In this document: positions 1 to 4,853 of the stretch, in pieces | Layout: each line of letters starts with the position of its first letter | Position numbering within the stretch: position 1 is the first letter of the stretch | Source of the DNA: Clostridia bacterium | Lineage (GTDB): Bacteria; Bacillota; Clostridia; Oscillospirales; SIG627 | Direction of reading: 5' to 3' | Assembly: GCA_017453605.1 (NCBI GenBank) | Contig: JAFTEP010000029.1 | Location: 1 to 8,410, forward strand | DNA length: 8,410 bases | Translations under genes and position numbers: made by a program | Notes under the pieces: model-generated | The model's database searches: none | What the model was told of the DNA's origin: nothing | Seen by the model: only the letters and a program-made list of their open reading frames with translations

Positions 1-52
1 ATCCGGCGCGCTTTGTAAACAGTGATTTTTTCTTATTTGCCTCGGATTTGCC

Positions 53-409
53 TCAGATATCGGGCTTTCCCCGGAAAATCGCCGAAAACGCGAGCGAAAA
101 CAAAAGGGCGGAGGCGATCCCCGCCGAGGACGAACTTATCCCTCCGGTCAGCGCGCCGAGAAGTCCCTTTTGCGCCACGGCATCGCGCGTTCCCTCGGCG
201 ATGTTGAAGCCGAAGCCAGTCAGCGGCACCGTCGCTCCGCAGCCCGCGAATTCCTTTATCGGCGCGTATATCCCGAGAGATGAAAGTATCACTCCCGCGA
301 CGACGTATCCCGTGAGGATCCTCGCCGGACTCAGCCCGGTAAGATCTATGAGTATCTGCGCGGCGGCGCAGAACAGTCCGCCGACCGCGAAAGCTTTCAC
401 AAAGATCAA
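53..409 (-). CDS. spoVAE: Stage V sporulation protein AE (SpoVAE), DPA channel subunit
   Basis: Small inner-membrane protein of 118 residues, the usual length for SpoVAE. In spore formers SpoVAE works with SpoVAC and SpoVAD to move Ca-dipicolinic acid into the developing spore and out again at germination. Seen here: an N-terminal hydrophobic segment with the family pattern AFAVGGLFCAAAQ (residues 6-18), a second segment at about 33-48, the conserved loop EFAGCGATVPLTGFG (53-67), and a Ser/Ala-rich hydrophobic C-terminal segment (about 83-112). The loop resembles the HAGAGTLVPITGF loop of SpoVAC in this window, as expected for related subunits. The start is TTG (409-407), chosen because GGAG lies 8 nt upstream and the codon overlaps the spoVAD stop as TTGA, implying translational coupling. 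It is the last spoVA gene visible. No terminator is seen between it and the window edge. Confidence 0.93.
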   Translation of the reverse strand: MIFVKAFAVGGLFCAAAQILIDLTGLSPARILTGYVVAGVILSSLGIYAPIKEFAGCGATVPLTGFGFNIAEGTRDAVAQKGLLGALTGGISSSSAGIASALLFSLAFSAIFRGKPDI

Positions 410-1419
410 TTTTCGTTCTCCTCTCTTGTCAGTCTCACAAGGTGCGCAACTCCCGGGATGTCGTTTTTCTGCATGACGCTCAATGGGCTCATCAGCGCGC
501 CCGTCCCGACCAGAAGCACGTTTTTCAGAACGCCTTGTTCTATCAGCTTTTTAAGATACGCTCCCGTGACCGCCGCCGAACAGCCGCAGCCCGATCCTCC
601 GCAGTGAACGTCCTGCTTTTTCGGATCGAAGATCAGCATCCCGCAGTCGGTGAACCTCGCGTCCGTTTTGTATCCCTCTGCTTCGAGAAGCTCCCTCGCG
701 AGCGCGTTCCCCTCCGAGCCGAGGTCTCCCGTCGCGATCAGGTCGAAATCGGCGGGGGAAAGGGAAGTGAGAGAGAAGTATCTTTTCAGCGTGTCGGCGG
801 CGGCCGGCGCCATCGCCGCCCCCATGTTCGTCGGGTCCTTCACCCCCGATCTCACGATCCGTCCCGGAAGACATTCCTTTATCCTCACTTTTCCCGGCAG
901 AGTGCGGCTGAGAAGCGACGAACTGACGCCGGTGACTGTGCACTGCGCGGTCGGCGTGCGCTGAGAGCCGTATTCGAGCGGCGTTCTGTACTGTCTCTCC
1001 GCGGTCGCAAAGTGACTCGACGCCGAGAAGATCGCGTTGTCGCACAGACCCGCCTCTATTGCGCACGCGGCGAGGATCGCCCCCTCCGCGTAGGTCGAGC
1101 AGGCGCCGTAAAGCCCGAAATATGCGATCCCCGATTCCGCCATCCCAGCGCTCTCGGAGGTGCACTGGTTCATCAGATCCCCGGCGAAGATCGCGCCGAT
1201 CTCTTCGCGCCCTATCCCCGATTTTTTCATCAAAAGATCGAACGACAGCCTCACGGCTTCTGTTTCCGCGCTCTCCCAGGTCTTCTGGGAGTTCAGGATG
1301 TCGTCGAAGGCGAAATCGAAGTGCTCTCCCAGAGGCCCTTCCTTTTCGAGCTTCCCGACGACCGAGGCGCTGTGTGTGAGAAAGATCTTTTTTTCGGGTC
1401 TGAAAAGGGCGTCTTTCAT
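406..1419 (-). CDS. spoVAD: Stage V sporulation protein AD (SpoVAD), DPA-binding subunit
   Basis: 337 residues, the normal SpoVAD length. SpoVAD is the soluble, membrane-associated subunit that binds dipicolinic acid and has a thiolase/ketosynthase-like fold. Family features seen are the KIFLTHSASVVGK start (11-23), GDLMNQCTSES (80-90), GLYGACSTYAEG with Cys107 at the ketoacyl-synthase nucleophile position (102-113), FSASSHFATAERQYRTPLEYG (starting at 131), GDLGSEGN (231-238) and the Cys/Gly-rich GGSGCGCSA (274-282). The reading frame is open back to 1479, but ATG at 1419-1417 is preferred: it has GGAG 8 nt upstream and gives the family N-terminus, whereas the extra 20 residues are a Lys/Arg-rich translated leader. 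The downstream spoVAE overlaps its stop. Upstream lies a divergent TIM-barrel gene instead of spoVAC, which is atypical. No convincing forespore (sigma-F/G) promoter was found between 1420 and 1560 on this strand. Confidence 0.95.
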   Translation of the reverse strand: MKDALFRPEKKIFLTHSASVVGKLEKEGPLGEHFDFAFDDILNSQKTWESAETEAVRLSFDLLMKKSGIGREEIGAIFAGDLMNQCTSESAGMAESGIAYFGLYGACSTYAEGAILAACAIEAGLCDNAIFSASSHFATAERQYRTPLEYGSQRTPTAQCTVTGVSSSLLSRTLPGKVRIKECLPGRIVRSGVKDPTNMGAAMAPAAADTLKRYFSLTSLSPADFDLIATGDLGSEGNALARELLEAEGYKTDARFTDCGMLIFDPKKQDVHCGGSGCGCSAAVTGAYLKKLIEQGVLKNVLLVGTGALMSPLSVMQKNDIPGVAHLVRLTREENEN

Positions 1420-1451
1420 TGTTTCTTCTCCGTGTTTTTTTCTCTTTGACC

Positions 1452-1480
1452 TTGACTTTGTCTTTTCCGGGTGATACAAT
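1452..1480 (+). promoter_or_regulatory. Sigma-A promoter of the TIM-barrel gene
   Basis: -35 TTGACT at 1452-1457, a 17-nt spacer, and -10 TACAAT at 1475-1480, preceded by TG at 1472-1473 (extended -10). The predicted start near 1487 leaves a leader of about 20 nt with GAAGGTG at 1493-1499 just before the ATG at 1507. It lies in the 87-nt divergent gap to spoVAD and points away from it. Confidence 0.8.
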
Positions 1481-1506
1481 CTTTTTTAGAAAGAAGGTGC
1501 ATTTTT

Positions 1507-2436
1507 ATGAAGCTTGCAACCACGACCGGCGATTTTGCCGCGTATTACGAGAGCTATATCGACCGCCTCAGCGCGGTCGCCGCCGCCGGATTCAAGTATA
1601 TTGATCTCAATATGTATCACGGCGATCTTCCCGGCTGGGCATACGAGGGGAACGACTGGGAGAAGAAGGTCGACGAGCTCGCCGACGAAGCGGCGAAGCT
1701 CGGCGTGACCTTCGTTCAGGCTCACGCGCCGGGGCAGACGAATTTTCTCAGCGTCAGCGGCAGGGAGAGGATCGTCAGGGCGACCGCGAGATCGTTTGAA
1801 GTCTGCCGGAGGCTCGGGATCAAAAACAACGTGGTCCACACCGGCGTTTCGGATAAATTTCTTTACGAGCGCCCCGAGGACAAGGAGAGATATTTTGCCG
1901 CAAATTATGACGTCGTCAAAGATCTGTTCCCCGTCCTGGAGAAGACCGGAGTGAACCTTCTCATCGAGAACACGACTAAAGTCAACATGGGCAAATGCTG
2001 GTTTTTCCTGACCGGCAAAGAAATGAAGGAGTTCATCGAATACTGCTCGCATCCTCTCGTCCACGCGGTCTGGGACGTCGGGCACGCCGCGATAGAGGGG
2101 CATCAGTATCAGGACATCGTCGATCTCGGCGACGACCTCAGAGCGCTCCACATCCACGACAACCGCGGAGCGGATCACCACGAATTCCCGCTCACCGGAA
2201 GGACCAACTACGACGAGATCCTTTCGGCTCTCATCAAGACAGACTACAAGGGATATTTCACTCTCGAAGCCGACAACTTCTTCTACGGCTTCAAACGCCT
2301 CAGAAGGCACCCCGAGCTCCAGACCTACGGCAGCCGCTTTACCGCCGCCCCTATAGAATTGAAGAAAAAGGCGGAAGAACTGCTTTACGAGATCGGAAAA
2401 TACGTCCTCGAGACCTACGGTCTTTTCGAGGACTGA
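1507..2436 (+). CDS. Sugar phosphate isomerase/epimerase-type TIM-barrel protein
   Basis: 309-residue cytoplasmic protein of the xylose isomerase-like TIM-barrel (AP endonuclease 2) superfamily. Most members are metal-dependent isomerases or epimerases of sugars and polyols; the substrate cannot be read from sequence. It begins with the typical MKLATTTGDF strand and AAGFKYIDLN (27-36). Likely metal or catalytic positions are His73 (QAHAPG), His111 (VVHTG), Glu154 (LLIEN), Asp190 and His193 (WDVGHA), His217 and Asp218 (HIHDN) and Glu254 (FTLEAD), the usual Glu-Asp/His-His-Glu layout of active members. ATG at 1507 is preferred to the in-frame GTG at 1471, because GTG lies inside the promoter and GAAGGTG precedes 1507. 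It is a monocistronic unit with its own promoter and terminator, lying head to head with spoVAD and tail to tail with spoVAC, so it splits the spoVA genes. Vegetative expression is inferred from the sigma-A promoter. Confidence 0.92.
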   Translation: MKLATTTGDFAAYYESYIDRLSAVAAAGFKYIDLNMYHGDLPGWAYEGNDWEKKVDELADEAAKLGVTFVQAHAPGQTNFLSVSGRERIVRATARSFEVCRRLGIKNNVVHTGVSDKFLYERPEDKERYFAANYDVVKDLFPVLEKTGVNLLIENTTKVNMGKCWFFLTGKEMKEFIEYCSHPLVHAVWDVGHAAIEGHQYQDIVDLGDDLRALHIHDNRGADHHEFPLTGRTNYDEILSALIKTDYKGYFTLEADNFFYGFKRLRRHPELQTYGSRFTAAPIELKKKAEELLYEIGKYVLETYGLFED

Positions 2437-2453
2437 CGTCCGCCAGACTTCCG

Positions 2454-2481
2454 GCGCCCGGTTTCTGCCGGGCGCTTTTTT
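2454..2481 (+). terminator. Intrinsic terminator after the TIM-barrel gene
   Basis: Perfect 8-bp GC-rich stem GCGCCCGG (2454-2461) and CCGGGCGC (2468-2475) with loop TTTCTG, followed by TTTTTT (2476-2481). It lies 17 nt after the TIM-gene stop and 4 nt past the end of convergent spoVAC. On the minus strand the stem is preceded by an A-tract but not followed by a T-run, so it should not be an efficient intrinsic terminator for spoVAC transcripts. Confidence 0.92.
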
Positions 2482-2485
2482 GGGG

Positions 2486-2938
2486 TCATTTTGCCCCGAT
2501 CAGGCCGAGGATCCACAGCACGACGCCGTATATCACGCCCGCCGCAGTCCCGTAAAGGATCACGGGCCCAGAGATTATGAAGGTCTTCGCGCCGAGTCCT
2601 GATATCCAGCCCTCGGATTTGTTGTCGAGCGCCGGGGACATACAGGCGTTGGCAAAGCCCGTGATCGGCACGAGCGTTCCGGCTCCGGCGTGCTTCGCGA
2701 GCCTGTCGTAGAGCCCGAGCGAGGTGAAGAGGCAGGACAGGAAGATGAGCGTCACCGACACGAGCGTTCCCGAGGTCTTTTCGTCTCCCGTCAGCACAAG
2801 GTATGATTCTTTCAATCCCTGACCCGCCGCGCAGATACAGCCTCCCGTCACGAAAGCAAGAAACGTGTTTTTTGCTGTAGGCGATCTCGGCGCGTGTCTT
2901 TTGGTGTATTCGGGATAGGTCTTCCGGTCGAACTTCAT
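2486..2938 (-). CDS. spoVAC: Stage V sporulation protein AC (SpoVAC), DPA channel subunit
   Basis: 150-residue inner-membrane protein, the normal SpoVAC length. SpoVAC is the mechanosensitive channel-like subunit of the spore DPA transporter. Visible features are a basic N-terminus YPEYTKRHAPRSPTAKN (8-24), the membrane segment AFVTGGCICAAGQGL (28-42), a second segment at about 58-76, the conserved loop HAGAGTLVPITGFANA (83-98) and hydrophobic C-terminal segments (about 117-147). The frame is open to 3016, but ATG at 2938 gives the family N-terminus, has AAGAAGG about 7 nt upstream, and avoids overlap with the preceding Cys-rich gene, whose stop is only 13 nt away. These two genes form one unit. 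In other spore formers spoVAD follows directly; here it lies about 1.07 kb further on, beyond an opposite-strand gene. Confidence 0.94.
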   Translation of the reverse strand: MKFDRKTYPEYTKRHAPRSPTAKNTFLAFVTGGCICAAGQGLKESYLVLTGDEKTSGTLVSVTLIFLSCLFTSLGLYDRLAKHAGAGTLVPITGFANACMSPALDNKSEGWISGLGAKTFIISGPVILYGTAAGVIYGVVLWILGLIGAK

Positions 2939-2951
2939 CTTTTGCCTTCTT

Positions 2952-3158
2952 TCAGAAATAGCTTTCGAAGCCTGAAGTCTTCGTTTTTTTCGTTTTCGGC
3001 GGATCGGTTTGTTCATCCATTTTTTTATCGCGCCGAACGTAGTATATGCAGGCTTTTTTGGAATTGAGCCTCAGACAGAATTCGGGCACGTTCTCGAGCG
3101 TGCACTGTCCCTCGTTCTGATAGACGCAGTTTTCGGCGCAGCCGATAAGTTCGCTCAT
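2952..3158 (-). CDS. Small Cys-rich protein, DUF1540-like pattern
   Basis: About 68 residues, beginning MSELIGCAENCVYQNEGQC. Five Cys occur in the first 37 residues, with the pattern C-x3-C-x-Y-x3-G-x-C followed by a later C-x-Y-Y. This resembles the small DUF1540-type, probably metal-binding proteins of Clostridia; exact family membership is inferred. The C-terminal 25 residues are Lys/Thr/Asp-rich and look disordered. No signal peptide or membrane segment is present, so it is cytoplasmic. Two consecutive ATGs (3161 and 3158) follow AAGGAGG. The second is chosen because it gives a 7-nt spacing rather than 4. It is the first gene of the unit leading into spoVAC 13 nt downstream, so it is probably co-expressed during sporulation. 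Its function is unknown. Confidence 0.75.
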   Translation of the reverse strand: MSELIGCAENCVYQNEGQCTLENVPEFCLRLNSKKACIYYVRRDKKMDEQTDPPKTKKTKTSGFESYF

Positions 3159-3208
3159 CATCCCGCCTCCTTATATCCGAACCGCGGTCGATCTTGATTT
3201 GTCAACAA

Positions 3209-3238
3209 TATCTTCCCACAAACCTTAGCCGTTTATTC
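3209..3238 (-). promoter_or_regulatory. Possible sigma-F/G type promoter of the Cys-rich gene and spoVAC
   Basis: On the minus strand GAATA (3238-3234) is separated by 16 nt from GGGAAGATA (3217-3209). Forespore sigma factors favour a -35 like GYATA and, for sigma-F, a -10 like GGNNANANT. The match is 4 of 5 fixed bases in each box, so this is only suggestive. It lies about 50 nt upstream of the Shine-Dalgarno site. A TTGACA (3206-3201) is also present, but the only -10-like partner is 24 nt away, so a sigma-A promoter is unlikely. Confidence 0.25.
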
Positions 3239-3259
3239 ATTCATCCCGCCTTCCGAAAA

Positions 3260-3302
3260 CAAAAAAAAAGACCGAACTGCGGCGTAAAACCGTTTTCGGT
3301 CT
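3260..3302 (-). terminator. Intrinsic terminator after the HD-GYP gene
   Basis: Read on the minus strand, AGACCGAA (3302-3295) pairs with TTCGGTCT (3276-3269) across an 18-nt loop. Nine T follow (plus-strand A run 3261-3269). It starts 24 nt after the HD-GYP stop and insulates that gene from the Cys-rich gene and spoVAC. Confidence 0.85.
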
Positions 3303-3325
3303 GTGACGGATTCTGTGTTGAAGTT

Positions 3326-4609
3326 TCAGTTTTCCGGTGTCACTTCGAAATCCCCGCGGTATTTCAAGAAGACTCTGACAAGATTCGGATCGAAGTGCGA
3401 ACCCGCTTCGTCTTTTATCACGTTGAACGCTTCCTCAAAGGGCATCGGCTCCTTGTAGCAGCGCCTCGAGATCAGGGCGTCGAAGACGTCGGCGATCGCC
3501 ATTATCCTCGCGGAGAGCGGGATCTCTTCTTGTTTGAGACGTTTCGGATATCCCGTCCCGTCCCAGCGCTCGTGGTGGTAGGTGGCTATATCCGCGGCAA
3601 ACGACACGTATTCCTCGTCGGTGATCTCGTCGAGAACCTCTCTCACGACGTCTCCGCCGACGGCGGCGTGCTTTTTCATCTGTTCGAATTCTTCGGGTGT
3701 GAGCCTGCCCGGTTTTTTTAAGATAAGGTCTGAAACGACGACCTTTCCTATGTCGTGCATCGGCGCGAGAGTGCTGAGAAGGGAAATGAAATGATCGCTC
3801 AGCTGATCGGAGTAGACACCGTCTTTTCTCGCGTCCTCGGCAAGAGCCTTCACGTAAGCGCTTGTTCTGGAAACGTGCTCTCCCGTCTCGATGTCCCGGT
3901 TTTCGATCAGGCTGGCGAGTCCGGAAATGATCTTCTGCTGCATCCGGCTCATCTTTTCCTGATTCGAGACCAGGTCTCCTTTGATATCCTGCTGGACCAG
4001 ATCGTTATAGTAGATATAGCACAGACTTGCGCTGAGAGCGATCGCGATATACGTCACGTTCAGCTGGAAGAAGGTCATGGGGATGATCCCCGAGACGAGG
4101 ATGACCAAAACCATCGCTATAGTCTGGAAGTCCCTGTGCCTGAACCTTTTCCCGACCGCGATCATACAGACGAGAAGATATACGAGGCTGATAAAATAGA
4201 ACGCGCCGTAGATTATGAAAAACTGCCCTCTGTGATAGCCCGCTTCGTCGAAGAAGAACACGAGCCCGAAGGGAGCGGCGGCTATCTCGACGATGAGGTT
4301 GAGAGAGAAGATGAAACTTGCTTTTTTCGCCTGGTCGTGCAGACCGAGCGCGCCGGAGAAGAAGACTCCGAGCATCGGGGCGATCGAGAACTGAACGACC
4401 GTGAGAACGGTGAGGATACCGGCGTATTCCGGGGAATATAATCCGCAGTGAACGGCGTACTCCGCGGCGGCGCAGAGCATGATCGAGACGAAGGTCAGAA
4501 GATACCAGGTCTTCTGAGTTCTGGTGAAGCCGGAGTAATGCAGGACGTGAAGAGTCATGGCGAGCATCATCAGTTCTGTTATGAGGATCAGGCAGGAATA
4601 GAAAGTCAT
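3326..4609 (-). CDS. Membrane HD-GYP cyclic-di-GMP phosphodiesterase
   Basis: 427-residue sensor enzyme. The N-terminal 200 residues hold about seven hydrophobic segments (roughly 5-25, 34-52, 62-84, 97-119, 130-151, 163-182, 184-200), so this is a 7TM-like sensory module. A linker of likely helical character (about 201-232) follows, then an HD-GYP domain. Seen there: Glu244-His245 (ETGEHVSR), MHDIGK (284-289) with the catalytic HD pair, KKHAAVGG (312-319), the full signature HHERWDGTGYP (345-355), IADVFDAL (372-379) and GSHFDP (403-408). HD-GYP domains of this kind hydrolyse cyclic-di-GMP, and no key residue is missing, so activity is expected. No GGDEF or response-receiver domain is present. 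The frame is open to 4642, but ATG at 4609 is chosen because AGGA lies about 8 nt upstream and the first membrane segment starts right after it. It is monocistronic, with a consensus promoter and its own terminator. The signal sensed is unknown. Confidence 0.93.
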   Translation of the reverse strand: MTFYSCLILITELMMLAMTLHVLHYSGFTRTQKTWYLLTFVSIMLCAAAEYAVHCGLYSPEYAGILTVLTVVQFSIAPMLGVFFSGALGLHDQAKKASFIFSLNLIVEIAAAPFGLVFFFDEAGYHRGQFFIIYGAFYFISLVYLLVCMIAVGKRFRHRDFQTIAMVLVILVSGIIPMTFFQLNVTYIAIALSASLCYIYYNDLVQQDIKGDLVSNQEKMSRMQQKIISGLASLIENRDIETGEHVSRTSAYVKALAEDARKDGVYSDQLSDHFISLLSTLAPMHDIGKVVVSDLILKKPGRLTPEEFEQMKKHAAVGGDVVREVLDEITDEEYVSFAADIATYHHERWDGTGYPKRLKQEEIPLSARIMAIADVFDALISRRCYKEPMPFEEAFNVIKDEAGSHFDPNLVRVFLKYRGDFEVTPEN

Positions 4610-4620
4610 GCTCTTCTTCC

Positions 4621-4634
4621 TTTCTCCGGAGAAA
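4621..4634. promoter_or_regulatory. 14-bp perfect palindrome in the HD-GYP leader
   Basis: TTTCTCCGGAGAAA reads the same on both strands. It lies about 30-45 nt downstream of the predicted HD-GYP transcription start and 11 nt upstream of the ATG, abutting the Shine-Dalgarno site. It could be an operator for a dimeric regulator, or a 5-bp hairpin with a CCGG loop that affects ribosome access. No known motif was recognised. Confidence 0.4.
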
Positions 4635-4671
4635 TCGGCCAAATGCCGTCCGGCGGCTTTTCACTTGAAAA

Positions 4672-4700
4672 ATTATAGCAAAAACGCTTCCTTTTGTCAA
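4672..4700 (-). promoter_or_regulatory. Consensus sigma-A promoter of the HD-GYP gene
   Basis: On the minus strand TTGACA (4700-4695), a 17-nt spacer ending in TGC, and TATAAT (4677-4672). Both boxes are perfect and the TG makes an extended -10. Predicted start is near 4665, leaving a leader of about 55 nt. The spacer contains a cre-like sequence (4679-4693). Confidence 0.9.
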
Positions 4701-4783
4701 GTCGGAGAGAAAACAAAGATCTGTTATCCGGCAGATATTTAAAAAATCCGTTCAATGCGCCGGGGGCGGGGGAGCGAAAACTG

Positions 4784-4812
4784 TTGACACCGCGCCGGGT
4801 CGATGCTATAAT
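4784..4812 (+). promoter_or_regulatory. Consensus sigma-A promoter of the GH-like gene
   Basis: TTGACA (4784-4789), a 17-nt spacer ending in TGC, and TATAAT (4807-4812). Both boxes are perfect, with an extended -10. Predicted start is near 4819. GGGGGA at 4841-4846, 7 nt before the ATG at 4854, serves as the ribosome binding site. Direct repeats of GCGCCGGG (4757-4764 and 4792-4799) flank the -35 box. Confidence 0.9.
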
Positions 4813-4853
4813 TATGTAACAATGAAGAAATACGAAAAACGGGGGATTATATT

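Noticed and set aside
35..56. Two tandem near-copies of the 11-mer ATTTGCCTCGG at the spoVAE stop
   Set aside because: Only two units and one mismatch; no array, and no sign of an att site or CRISPR.
442..1449. 335-codon plus-strand open frame opposite spoVAD
   Set aside because: Arg/Pro-rich translation with no recognisable domain, directly antisense to a well-conserved gene. It is a by-product of GC-rich codon use.
1486..2310. 274-codon minus-strand open frame opposite the TIM-barrel gene, lying between spoVAC and spoVAD on their strand
   Set aside because: Considered as a possible missing spoVA gene, but its Val/Asp/Glu-rich sequence shows no membrane segments or known motifs, and the sense frame has clear active-site motifs, promoter and terminator.
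1420..2486. Mobile-element insertion as the cause of the split spoVA locus
   Set aside because: No transposase or integrase, no terminal inverted repeats and no target-site duplications were seen at either border of the TIM-gene unit. Its base composition looks like that of its neighbours.
3201..3206. TTGACA on the minus strand upstream of the Cys-rich gene, tested as a sigma-A -35
   Set aside because: The nearest -10-like sequence (TATAAG) is 24 nt away and overlaps the Shine-Dalgarno region.
3755..4441. 228-codon plus-strand open frame opposite the HD-GYP gene
   Set aside because: Highly charged translation (many Glu/Asp/Arg) with no motifs. It mirrors the membrane and HD-GYP coding frame.
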